DNA of 26,448 nucleotides from a virus: positions 1 through 26,448 of the IMG/VR virus record IMGVR_UViG_3300005264_000081; one strand, 5' to 3'. This document shows, in pieces, positions 14,407 to 23,607 of this stretch. A program made the translations under genes and the position numbers. The notes beneath the pieces are model-generated. The model did not search any database. It saw only the letters and a program-made list of their open reading frames with translations, and had not been told where the DNA came from. How positions within the stretch are numbered: position 1 is the stretch's first letter; each line of letters starts with the position of its first letter.

Positions 14407-14838
14407 GAACTTTTGCACCAGATATGGATAATGAAGTTGAAAGTGTAAATAAATCTATAATGAAGTATGCTAAAGTAAATGGAATGATGGAATATCCATT
14501 TATGTTTAAGACAGCAACCCCTCTTTTTAAGAAATTTAAAAGAGATTTATTTCATGGAGGTCATTGAGTTAAATCAGAGCCTAAAGATGCTGTTAGTAGT
14601 GCAATGTGGTTAGATAAACAAAAAAAACGGATGGGAAGTAACTTCTGAATATGATTATAAATATGAAGCAACACAAGGAACTTTTAATCCTGTGTCGTTT
14701 AGTTTATTTGTTTATATCAATAATGGTAAAGTATATTTAACTTGGGATGATATTTATTATAAAGTTAAAACAAAATTAATGGTAAAGGATAAGAAACTAT
14801 CAAATGAAATATTAGAATTATTCAATAAATTAAATTAA
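14376..14838 (+). pseudogene. Broken leader-bearing gene (type B), in-frame TGA plus frameshift
   Basis: The gene starts MITIREFVNEGTFAPDMDNE with V-N-E before G, and runs 63 residues to TGA at 14568-14570. Reading through, the frame continues VKSEPKDAVSSAMWLDKQ to a run of eight A's at about 14621-14628. If one A is removed the frame continues NGWEVTSEYDYKYEATQG and ends LELFNKLN at TAA 14836-14838. The intact product would have about 153 residues with Trp/Tyr-rich strands and a helical end like its relatives. Either the gene has decayed or the sequence has two errors; a TGG-to-TGA change and one homopolymer base would explain it. The first 63 residues may still be made. Confidence 0.65.
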
Positions 14839-14852
14839 AAAGGATGTAAATT

Positions 14853-15185
14853 ATAAAAAATTTCAAAGAATATTACGAACAAAGTATTGATGAAGCAACA
14901 CAGAGAGTAGATAAAATCAGAATAGATTTATATTCGTCAAAGGGCTCTAATGGGTTTACTAAGATAAATCCAAAAAAGTGGATGAAAGAAATAGAAGATT
15001 ATTTTTCAGATACAGATGAATTTAAACTAAGTATCGAAAATATAAATAAAGCTAAAAATTTTGTTGAATTGACTGGTGTTGGTAGTTTTGTAGGTGGACA
15101 TCCAATGATGGATGAAATTAGTAAACAAGCTATGAGTAATCCGGGTATGAGATTAGATTACGCTAAAGCATATTTTGTGAAATAA
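14853..15185 (+). CDS. Protein with type A capsid-targeting-like leader and ATA start (110 aa)
   Basis: The in-frame sequence from 14853 reads (ATA)-KNFKEYYEQSIDEATQRVD, an otherwise perfect type A leader with I-D-E before A. ATA stands where every relative has ATG. A ribosome binding site AAAAAGGATGTAAATT is correctly spaced, so either ATA is used as a rare start or a G-to-A change has occurred. The first in-frame ATG (14982) would remove the leader and 43 residues. The mature part has KINPKKWMKEIEDYFSDTDE, a helix, then a Gly-rich GVGSFVGGHPMMDEISKQ. Function unknown. It ends 4 bases before the hub gene. Confidence 0.62.
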   Translation: MKNFKEYYEQSIDEATQRVDKIRIDLYSSKGSNGFTKINPKKWMKEIEDYFSDTDEFKLSIENINKAKNFVELTGVGSFVGGHPMMDEISKQAMSNPGMRLDYAKAYFVK

Positions 15186-15189
15186 TATA

Positions 15190-16317
15190 ATGCTATTAGA
15201 ATGTGTCATTAATGACAGAATATTTCCTTCAAATTCAATTGAAGGAGTAGTAATCAAAGAATCAATTCACTCTCAAATTATTGAGGGTGAATTGAATATT
15301 TTTGATTTCGCATTTATTGACCCTAAAGAAATATATGAAAGTGAAGAATATAAAGTTACATTTCTAGTATATGATATTCTTGAAGATGTTCAAAAAACTT
15401 TGACATTTTTAATATATGCAATAGAAGATGGAACTACTCAAGGTAACAATAAAATTACTTTAAAATTTTGTAGTTGGTATGCACCTGATTTATATTCAAA
15501 GACATTTACTAAATCTTATAATTCTACTAAGTACACAGACATCATTAAGAAGCTTTTAAAGACAAATAGAGTTGAAAGTGATATAATAGTTGAAAGTGAT
15601 AAGGGAGTTAATTTAATGCTACCTAATCAGTCGATTATAAAGAGTATTAGATATATGTTGAAACATAGTGTTGATGCTAGTAAAAGAGGTGGATATTTAG
15701 CATTCCCAGATTTATTTACTCAAAAGATGAATATTGTAAATTATAACTCAATGAATAAAGGTATCATTCAGAAATATGAAAAAGTATTATTAAATGATGC
15801 TGAGAATATGGAATATATTTCTAATATTACTAAGTTAGATATTATTCAAGAATTTGATATATTGAAATTGTTAGAAAAAGGAATAAATACTACTCTAACT
15901 ACTTTCAATTTTGATAATGGTAAAGTTGAGAAAGTTGATAATGATATAATACAACTTTTAAAGAATGAAGATGCAAGTTATAGTAAGATTTTAATGAATG
16001 AAAAATTTAATAATACTGATTATGGTAATAATGAAGGTGTATTATTCTCAAATAAAGATGAAATGAAAGCAATACTATCAAATAAACATTATGATATATT
16101 AAATAATAGTTTTAAACTTAGTGTTGGTGTGAATGGTGATTATGGAAGAAAGCTTGGTTGTATACTTCCATTAGTGATTTATAAATACGATAGTGATGGT
16201 GTAACTACTGATAATAAAATAAGTGGTGCTTATATTCTACAAGAAATAGAGCATAAAATATCAACTAAAGGTTATACTCAATCAATAATAATAAGTAAAA
16301 GTGGGATGGAAATATGA
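15190..16317 (+). CDS. 27: Baseplate hub protein, gp27-like
   Basis: The 375 residues have the layout of the gp27/gpD/VgrG-N hub fold. A starting beta-barrel (LLECVINDRIFPSNSIEGVV, IIEGELNIFDFAFIDP) is followed by the tube-like domain 1 strands (KVTFLVYDILEDVQKTLTFL). Next come LKFCSWYAPDLYSKTFTKSY and TDIIKKLLKT, typical of gp27-type proteins, and a second barrel ending AYILQEIEHKISTKGYTQSI. T4 gp27 has 391 residues. It forms the trimeric hub cup that holds the spike, and the OB-fold spike gene is two genes downstream. The stop TGA overlaps the ATG of the next leader gene. Confidence 0.82.
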   Translation: MLLECVINDRIFPSNSIEGVVIKESIHSQIIEGELNIFDFAFIDPKEIYESEEYKVTFLVYDILEDVQKTLTFLIYAIEDGTTQGNNKITLKFCSWYAPDLYSKTFTKSYNSTKYTDIIKKLLKTNRVESDIIVESDKGVNLMLPNQSIIKSIRYMLKHSVDASKRGGYLAFPDLFTQKMNIVNYNSMNKGIIQKYEKVLLNDAENMEYISNITKLDIIQEFDILKLLEKGINTTLTTFNFDNGKVEKVDNDIIQLLKNEDASYSKILMNEKFNNTDYGNNEGVLFSNKDEMKAILSNKHYDILNNSFKLSVGVNGDYGRKLGCILPLVIYKYDSDGVTTDNKISGAYILQEIEHKISTKGYTQSIIISKSGMEI

Positions 16318-16604
16318 AAAATTTTAAAGAGTACTATGAGCAAGTGAACGAAAGTAGTGAAGTGAATGAGGGTAGTAAAACAAAAGTAATAAAAGTATTT
16401 AAACATGAGTGGGCAGTAATAACAACAAGCTATACTACTCTAAGTTTCGATAATGAGTTTGTTAGAATATCTGTTAATATTGGATATAAGCCAGAATCTG
16501 GTATAGCACATTCATTTGAAAATGAGTCTGAAAAATTTAGTATTAATGATATGGGCTTAATAGAAGAATATATTAAAAAAATCAAAAAGAAATATTCTAA
16601 ATAA
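16314..16604 (+). CDS. Protein with capsid-targeting-like leader (type A, 96 aa)
   Basis: MKNFKEYYEQVNESSEVNEG contains two possible protease sites, V-N-E before S and V-N-E before G. The mature ~76 residues are KTKVIKVFKHEWAVITTSYT, strands VRISVNIGYKPESG, then a C-terminal Lys-rich helix (EEYIKKIKKKYSK). The strand-then-helix plan resembles the ends of the 14376 and 16874 products, without a nameable fold. The ATG overlaps the hub stop by four bases and the stop overlaps the next ATG, so it is embedded between hub and spike genes. Confidence 0.75.
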   Translation: MKNFKEYYEQVNESSEVNEGSKTKVIKVFKHEWAVITTSYTTLSFDNEFVRISVNIGYKPESGIAHSFENESEKFSINDMGLIEEYIKKIKKKYSK

Positions 16605-16870
16605 TGACTTCAAATCAGCTACATATCGCTAAAGTAATTTCTAACGAAGATGAACTCAAAAGAGAGAGAATTTTCGTTAGAGTTGTTGGTATTCATGATA
16701 TGGATGATGAAAGTTCTGAGAATGGAATGTGGTTAGAAAATGGAATATCAACTCCATTTACAAGTGGATATATACCAGAAGTTGATAGCTTTGTGTATAT
16801 ACAATTATTCAATGAAAGAATTGATAAAGGTATTTACTTAGGTCAAGTTAGATATAATATAGAGGAATAA
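16604..16870 (+). CDS. Spike OB-fold protein, gp5 N-terminal-domain-like (88 aa)
   Basis: The 88 residues form a single OB-fold of the gp5/VgrG spike type: HIAKVISNEDELKRERIFVR, VVGIHDMDD, a FTSGYIPEVDSFVYIQLFNE segment, then GIYLGQVRYN. In T4, gp5 has this OB domain, a lysozyme domain and a triple-stranded beta-helix needle; here only the OB part is present. It would sit in the gp27-like trimer and support a separate tip protein. Neighbours (hub gene two upstream, sheath two downstream) agree. It starts in a one-base overlap with the leader gene before it. Confidence 0.75.
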   Translation: MTSNQLHIAKVISNEDELKRERIFVRVVGIHDMDDESSENGMWLENGISTPFTSGYIPEVDSFVYIQLFNERIDKGIYLGQVRYNIEE

Positions 16871-16873
16871 ATT

Positions 16874-17179
16874 ATGAAAACGATTAGAGAATTTATAAAT
16901 AAATCAGATGAACAACTTATAGTAACATTTAAAGATCCAATGGGTAATCCTAAGAAAATAGGGACAAAATCTTTTGGATTTAAAGATGCATTAAGTAATT
17001 TTGAATGGGCTTTAAAAGATAATGATAGGAAAATAATATATAGAGAAGGTGGTGGGAATAAAAGAGTTAGTGATTATTTGAAAGATGTTATTGCTATGGC
17101 TTCTATAGATGCTAAAAATAATAATGATTTTGCTAAAAATCTTAACAAACTGATAAATATAAAATCTAAAGGTAAATAA
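16874..17179 (+). CDS. Protein with capsid-targeting-like leader (type B, 101 aa)
   Basis: MKTIREFINKSDEQ is nearly the T4 internal-protein leader, but the expected Glu of I-N-E is Lys, so cleavage there may fail; S-D-E three residues later is an alternative. The body has a short sheet (LIVTFKDPMGNPKKIGTKSF), helices (FKDALSNFEWALKDNDRK, SDYLKDVIAMASIDAK) and a Lys-rich end. It is not recognised. The ribosome binding site is AGAGGAATAAATT, and the gene ends 15 bases before the first sheath gene. Confidence 0.7.
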   Translation: MKTIREFINKSDEQLIVTFKDPMGNPKKIGTKSFGFKDALSNFEWALKDNDRKIIYREGGGNKRVSDYLKDVIAMASIDAKNNNDFAKNLNKLINIKSKGK

Positions 17180-17194
17180 TAAATAGGTGTATAT

Positions 17195-19878
17195 ATGAAA
17201 GCACAAATACCTCAAATAAACATAAAAGAATCATCTAGAGAAAATAGAACTTTACCTAATGTGAAAGTAGGCTCTATTTTACCAGCTAATACTGGATATA
17301 GAAATTATTCTTATATTATAGAAAATGAAGATCAATTAGTTTCTGTTTTTGGAAAACCTACATCTAGTAACTATAAATTTTGGTGGAATATTTACAATTA
17401 TTTACAGTATGCTAATGAAGGTATTTATGTAATTAATCCAACTTCTGATGACAAAAACTATTCAATGAAATTAACTGGAAGTAGTATACTAGTTAATAAT
17501 ATTGAAAATAGTGATTTATATAATACAGATTTAGCTTCCAATCTTATATTTAATAATACTTTAACTAGTCATAGTTTAGAAGTATATAATAGATATGTAG
17601 AAAATGAAGATAAATTAGCTATTACTGTTTGTGGTGCAGAAGATGCATGGGAAAATCCAATTACTAATGAAGAAATACCAATAATTAGAGATATTGGAGT
17701 TTATATTCATGAAGATGTATCTTCAATATATAGCAATAGTTATATATTAGATACTTATGTAGTTATTGATGAAGCTGTCTATAGTCATAATGGAGTTAGT
17801 GAAAGTTGTATTATATCTCTAGGAAATCAAACACATATTAAAGCTGGTGAAAATATAAACATAGATTATGCATCAATTAAAGTAGTTAATAGAATTGAAT
17901 CTAATAATTATAGAGTTGAAGATACTTTAATAGGGTTTCAATTTACTCTAATAATAGGTGATGGAACACCTGCTTATGGTGAGGTTGTTAAAGGTTCTGA
18001 TAGTGGTGTTACTGGAAAAGTACATCAAATAATTGGTAATTCAGTAATATTATATAATTTAACTGGAGATTTTGATAATAATGAAACTATACTAATCAAT
18101 GATGTTGCTAAAACAACTACGATAGCTAGTTTAACTTATCCAGCAACTCCAATATTCATATTAGGCGATAATCATCAATATTTAGAAGATGATGATATTA
18201 TTAAAATTCTTGATGACGATAATAATTATTTAATATCTTCACATAATTACGATAATGTAAATAATGTAACTGATATTATTATGACTAAGGAAGTTAGTTC
18301 TTATAATGAACTAACTTCTAGTGATAAATTAGTAATACAGTCAGATACTACAATGATAATTATAGATAATCCAGAAGAAGATTCAGTGAATTATATTACA
18401 TATCTTGGTGGTGAGTGGAATGATGCTAATATATTATCAGGTATTGATAAAGGAGTATTTATATTTTATAATATAAATACTCTCCAATGGGAAATTGACG
18501 AGAACTATTTTAATAATAATTCTCAATGCTATGTATTAAATAAAAATAAAGTATATAGTATAGAGAGAGATAATCCACCTTCGGAGTAAATAGAGGAATA
18601 ATAATCGTGATAGAATACGGACAAACAACACTTACAGAGGAAACTATAACAGCATTTCCTAGTAGTCAAAATATAGCAATTAAAGATTTTTATGAAAGTG
18701 ATATTATAATTAATAATACCATTAAAACATATAAAGATTTATTCATTAGTAAACCAGATTTTACTAATGGAGAATTTGCTATAATCATTTTCAAAAAAGA
18801 TGAAACAGAAAAATATATTTTAGAAGAAACTTATATACTAAAATATGACCAAAAGTCAGAAATTGAAGTATATAACGATTCAGATTTTATATACTTAAAA
18901 TTAAATTCTAATACTGAAAAAGTTGATACTAAAGATTATTCAATAGAAGAATTAACAATACAAGTTGATACCACTCAAGATTATAGTGATATTGAGCATT
19001 ATTCAAGACAAGAGTTAATTAATTCTAGTAATATATTCTTAGATAAGGATTATTTTACAGTTGATTATTTATTAGGGTTTAAATGTAGTTCTCTTGAAGA
19101 TAGTTACGACTTTGATATAATGACTAATATAGCTAAAGAAAGAGGGAATACCATAGCTTTAAATAGTGTTTGGGAAGAAAGTAATTACTTAGGTAAAACA
19201 GAAAGTGAAATACTAACTCAAATAACTAATGATTTCGGATGTCAAGATTTTAGATATAATGCTAAAGTAAAAGTATTTAATGATTATATGTCAATGTTTG
19301 GTAATATGAAATTACAATATGATTTTTATAATGAGAATTATATTTGGTTACCTATAATTGGTGATGTTGCTGGTAGTTTTGTTGAAAATGAAAGTATCAC
19401 CGGTGTTGGGTATAATACAATATTCAAAAATACTGATAGACTATTGTTTAATATTACAGATATTCAGAATAAGAAAGACTTAAATAGAAATGGTATTAAT
19501 CTAGTAACTTACAATAATTTAGCTCAAGCTATTATATTTGATAGTATTACATCAACACAAGATATGGATAGTATATTCAGAGAATTACAGAAAAGAAAAA
19601 CTCTAAATATGATTAAGAATGATTTAAGAAGATTTTTCTTTAGTCAATTACTAAAACTACTTACAAGTGATAGAGTTAGTGATATAAATACTTTACTAGA
19701 TAACTATTTGAATAAACTATACAAGAATGGTAAAATTACTAGAGGTTATAGTAAAGATGTTCAATTATCCGGCAGTGTGATGAATATTAGTCTTAAATTT
19801 ACTTTTACTGATATTCTTAGAGTAGTTAATATATCAATAATTGTAAATGAAAGTGGTGTGGAAATAAGAGAAATATAA
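17195..19878 (+). pseudogene. 18: Tail sheath paralogue 1 (gp18-like), split by a -1 frameshift
   Basis: The first part (17195-18589, 464 aa) has the sheath N-terminus: a TGYRNYSYIIENEDQLVSVF opening, FGKPTSSNYKFWW, and inserted beta modules (GEVVKGSDSGVTGKVHQIIG). The second part, frame 1 (GTG candidate start 18607), has the conserved C-terminal sheath domain: FLDKDYFTVDYLLG, WLPIIGDVAGSF, RNGINLVTYNN and a final beta/helix domain. Between them the coding frame moves by -1 near 18577-18583: CCACCT-TCGGAG-TAA would read on as P-P-F-G-V-N-R-G if one T were added. Joined, the product would have about 894 residues. Alternatively the GTG at 18607, preceded by AGAGGA, makes a separate C-terminal half. 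Sheath subunits polymerise around the tail tube and contract. Confidence 0.75.
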
Positions 19879-19884
19879 GTAGTT

Positions 19885-19898
19885 TATAAATATAAATA
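19885..19898 (+). promoter_or_regulatory. Doubled late promoter box before 19921
   Basis: Two overlapping TATAAATA octamers (19885-19892 and 19891-19898) follow the sheath 1 stop. The TTATAAATATAAATAAAA context is almost the same as at 5708, arguing against chance. It would drive the leader gene at 19921 and sheath 2. Confidence 0.6.
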
Positions 19899-19920
19899 AA
19901 AATAAAAAAAGGATGAAAAA

Positions 19921-20352
19921 ATGAAAAATTTTAAAGAGTATTACGAACAAGTGAATGAAAGTAAAGAATTGAATGAGTCGACTAAAATAAGATTCAATTT
20001 CGATACTAAATCTTTCCATAATAAGCAATTTAATTCAATCAAGAAGTCATTGAGTAAAGTAGATTTTAGTAAATATGAAAATTATTTCACTTCAATTTCG
20101 ATATTAGGGAGCGGTAACTCTGAATATAAAGAAAGTTTAGATGAATATATATATAATTTGAATTGTGAAGTAAAACTGTCTAATAAAATTGGTGATAAAC
20201 TAAATATACTGATATTACAAGATGGATTAAATGAAACTGATATACTAGTAGTAAAAGATAGTAATATGAAAGTACTTTATGAGACAGGTATTACATTTGT
20301 TAAAGCTAGTGATCACTGGTTAAATGACATTATTAAATTGATACATATATAA
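19921..20352 (+). CDS. Protein with capsid-targeting-like leader (type A, 143 aa)
   Basis: MKNFKEYYEQVNESKELNES has two candidate sites (V-N-E before S, L-N-E before S). The leader is closely similar to that at 16314. The mature ~123 residues start TKIRFNFDTKSFHNKQFNSI and alternate strands and helices (YFTSISILGSGNSEYKESLD, KLNILILQDGLNETDILVV). A C-terminal DHWLNDIIKLIHI gives a compact alpha/beta look. No catalytic motif is visible. The ribosome binding site is AAAAAAAGGATGAAAAA behind a doubled late promoter box. It lies between sheath paralogues 1 and 2. Confidence 0.75.
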   Translation: MKNFKEYYEQVNESKELNESTKIRFNFDTKSFHNKQFNSIKKSLSKVDFSKYENYFTSISILGSGNSEYKESLDEYIYNLNCEVKLSNKIGDKLNILILQDGLNETDILVVKDSNMKVLYETGITFVKASDHWLNDIIKLIHI

Positions 20353-20388
20353 AGAAATAATTAACTTAACATAAAAAAGGAATAAAAT

Positions 20389-22931
20389 ATGACAAAATAT
20401 AGTCCTTCAATAGAATTTGAAGAAACTGAAATATCTATTCCATCACAAGCAACAGAAACTGGTATCATTACTGGTATGGTTTTAAATGCAGATATGGGAT
20501 ATGGTAAAACAATAACTGATATATATTCAGTTAGTGAGTTATTAGAACAGTTTGGGAAGCCGACAGATTTTAATTATAAGAATTGGTTCAATGCAAGAGA
20601 TTATTTAATGCAAGGTAATCACTTAAAAGTAGTAAGACCAGTACCAACTAATGCTAAGAATAGTTCAATGCAATTAAATGGTGTTTCGCATTTAAGTCTA
20701 GATAGTGATTGGTATAATGGAACAGATGTAAAAAATAGAACTAAACCAATAGAAGCAATGTATAATAAAGATGTTGCTGAATTTAATTTGGAAAGCAATT
20801 TTACCACTACAAATAAATTAGAAATAATTAATAGATTTGTAACAACTAAACAAGATTTATCAATCGCTGTTTGCTCTAGTGCTGATCATTATGAAGAGCC
20901 GATGTTTTTTGATGAAATTGGAATTATTAGAAACTTCAACCAAACACAAGCACCACTAAAACCAGTTAAAGATGAGAGATATACTATATTAAGAAAAACT
21001 GAAGCAGTTAATATTACAGCTGGATCAAGCTCTCCTGATATAATTGTGTCTCCTAAAGATTTAACTAATGAGTTATCAATTAATGATTATATTAACGATG
21101 GAACTAGTCATTTACTAATTACTGCTATTGATTATGGAGTTACTACAGTAGATGTTACTACAATATCAGTTGCAGAAGGAACATCAAATGATTCATCAAT
21201 TGAAATTAGCTATTTATTAGGAGATTGGTCAACTAGTAATTTTGATAATGGAGATTTAGTAGAGTATGATTTAGATACTACTAATTGGGTTATACAAGGT
21301 TCTCCAGCAGATAAATACTATATTGAGTTATTAGGTAAAGTATATCGCTGGGATGATCCTAATTGGGTGGTTAGTGAAGATGAAAAGTATTTGCCTGTTG
21401 ATAGTAATGGAGATGGTAAAGCAGAATATGCTGTTAAGGATATATTTGATAGTTCTTTACTAAATTCTGATAATTCAATTAAATCATTCAAAGATATTTA
21501 TAAAGCTAATTTAGATTTTGTAGATGAATATGATTTGGTAGACTCAACAAAATTATTAAAAGATAATGTTTTAATATTCGTATTTAAGAAAAATGATATA
21601 AGTGGTAAATGGCAAATAGTTGAGCAACATTTAGGATCAAGTGTAAGAACTGCAAAAGATGACAATAACAATAGTATTTTCTTAGAAAAAGTAGTATTTC
21701 AAGAATCTAATTATATTTATGTTAAAACTGGTGAAACTAATACTCATACAGTAACTAATGTAGGTAATATAATAACAGCTACAGATTTGGAATTAAAAAA
21801 CTTTCAAATAGGTGAGAAAATTAAATTCATAGATACTAGTGGAGCTGAAGATATAATAAAAATAGCTAGTATCACTAATATGTCATATGCTGGAGATGAT
21901 ACTATAATTACTGTTAATTCTAATCCAACATTAAGCGACTCAACAATAACTAAAATTACAGATGAAGTTTCAGGTAAAGTATCAACTAATTATAGTAAAT
22001 ATGGTAATCCAAGAAGTGCTAGTTATGATGACAATTTATCTTATCATAATTCAGAAGGGTTTTCAATTACAGATTTAATTATTTATGATTTATCTCCACA
22101 AGATAGTGATAGTGTTACAATTACAGATTATGCTAATTTATCAACAACTGATATAGAATCAAGTGCTGATGTATTCTTAGACAAGGATAATGTTGATGTT
22201 CATTATTCTTAGGACAAACAGAAGATGAAATTACTGAAAGTTTAGTTGAAGAATTTGGTAATCAAAGAGCTAATTTATTTAGTGGTACTTTTACACAGTT
22301 TAGTAAGTATACAGGTGTTAATCAATGTTCAATGAAGTATTATGAAGATACTTATAATAACAAGTTTAGATGGTTGACTTATGCAGGTGATATTGCTAGA
22401 ATGATGAAAAGACAAGATAGTACTAAAGGTGTTTGGTTTCCAATAGCTGGTTCTCCAGATGGAACTATTAACAATCACATTAAAACTGCATTTATACCTA
22501 AAGAAGATTTTAGGGAAGAATTAAATAAAAATGCAATCAATACAATGTATATTAATTCAAGTATGTCTAATCCAATATTGTTCTCAAACTTAACTAGTTA
22601 TAGAACTGAAGGACTTTTCCAAGTTCTTTCATATCGTTTGATGCTTAATAAGATTGAAACATTTGTTAAGAATAATCTATTTCCACAATTGTTTAAATTT
22701 AAGTCTGATAATATGAAGAAAAGAATTAAAGATTTAATTGAGCCATTCTTAAATAATATTAAGAACTCAGATGGTCTTGAAAGTTTTGACTTAATATTCC
22801 CAGTAATTAAAGGTGAAAAATCTAATGAGATGAATATAATGTTGAAAATTACTCCGTCTGGGGTGATTGAACATTTTTATGTGAAATTAGAAATGACAGA
22901 GCAAGGTTATTCTTTAGAAGAAACTGTATAG
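20389..22931 (+). pseudogene. 18: Tail sheath paralogue 2 (gp18-like) with a -1 frameshift
   Basis: The opening frame (20389-22212, 607 aa) has the sheath N-terminus (NADMGYGKTITDIYSVSELL, EQFGKPTDFNYKNWFNARDY, LKVVRPVPTNAKN) and long inserted beta modules. It stops at TAG 22210-22212 just after FLDKDNVDVHY. In the -1 frame the protein continues FLGQTEDEITESLVEEFGNQ, then WFPIAGSPDG, a helix run and a GLESFDLIFPVIKG end typical of gp18 C-termini, to TAG at 22929-22931. One missing T near 22206 restores a product of about 847 residues. No canonical slippery heptamer is visible. The portion after the shift is fully open and conserved, so the lesion is recent, a sequencing error, or recoded. Confidence 0.82.
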
Positions 22932-22947
22932 AATAATGTATTTTTAG

Positions 22948-22971
22948 AGTACTCAATTTATTTTGAGTACT
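22948..22971 (+). terminator. Possible hairpin terminator after sheath 2
   Basis: AGTACTCAA (22948-22956) and TTGAGTACT (22963-22971) form a perfect 9-bp stem with a 6-base loop, 16 bases after the sheath 2 stop. The following TTTATAAAG is only weakly T-rich, so termination is likely but not certain. Confidence 0.5.
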
Positions 22972-22981
22972 TTATAAAGTA

Positions 22982-22989
22982 TATAAATA
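22982..22989 (+). promoter_or_regulatory. Late promoter box before the beta-helix gene
   Basis: An exact TATAAATA just after the hairpin, 21 bases before the ATG at 23011, with the same AAAAATAAAA downstream context as at 19885. Confidence 0.5.
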
Positions 22990-23010
22990 AAAATAAAAAG
23001 GATAAATAAG

Positions 23011-23593
23011 ATGAAAAAGAATTTTAAAGAATATTATGAAGAGACGCTGGGTATTATATTAACTGAAGGTAAAAAGAAATATGAATTATTAAAAACTGAT
23101 ACTAAAAAATATGAGAGGTAAAACACTTTATAGAATTAAATACCATAAAGATATATCTAAATATAATGTGAAATCTGGTGATTTGGGTGGTTATATTCAG
23201 AATGAGAAAAATTTAAGTAAAAAAGGTGATTGTGTGGTTTTAGGTAATGCTTTAGTTTTTGAAGGATCTTTAGTTACAGGTAATGCTTTAGTTTATGGAG
23301 ATTCTACAATTAGAGGTAATGCTAAGATATCTGATAATGTAGAAATTTGGGATTCTCATATTAGTGAAGATGTAGAAATTTCAGGTAAAGCTAAAATTGA
23401 AAGTGATGGTAATCGCCCATCAAATATTTCTGGTAATGTTAAAATTTATGATAATGCTAAGATAATAAATGGTAATATTAGTGGTAAATCTAAAGTGTAT
23501 GGTAATGGGGAAGTTAATAGAGGAACTTTAAGTGGTTTTGCTAAAATATTTGGGAATATGAGACTTTTAGGTGAATTACAAGAGAAAAATTAG
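23011..23593 (+). pseudogene. Leader-bearing hexapeptide beta-helix protein, frameshifted
   Basis: ATG at 23011 starts a type A leader, MKKNFKEYYEETLGIILTEG (L-T-E before G), and continues KYELLKTDTKKY before stopping at TAA 23119-23121. A +1 shift at the A6 run (23104-23109) joins it to the frame read from 23111 (MRGKTLYRIKYHKD). The joined sequence matches the well-known K-Y-E-L-L-x-x-D-T...G-K-T-L-Y-R-I family start. It continues with GDLGGYIQNEKNLS and many hexapeptide-like turns (GNALVFEGS, GNALVYGDS, GNAKISDN, GNVKIYDNA), which form a left-handed beta-helix. Removing one A gives one protein of about 193 residues. Otherwise a leaderless 160-aa product from 23111 remains. Confidence 0.72.
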
Positions 23594-23607
23594 AGGGATA
23601 TAATAAA

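Noticed and set aside
14568-14570. TGA read as tryptophan (alternative code)
   Set aside because: TGA acts as a genuine stop in overlapping stop/start pairs at 16315-16317 and 25838-25840, and Trp is normally TGG throughout.
22195-22215. Programmed -1 frameshift in sheath 2
   Set aside because: No X-XXY-YYZ slippery heptamer and no obvious downstream stem are visible; a missing base is simpler. Kept only as a finding to verify.
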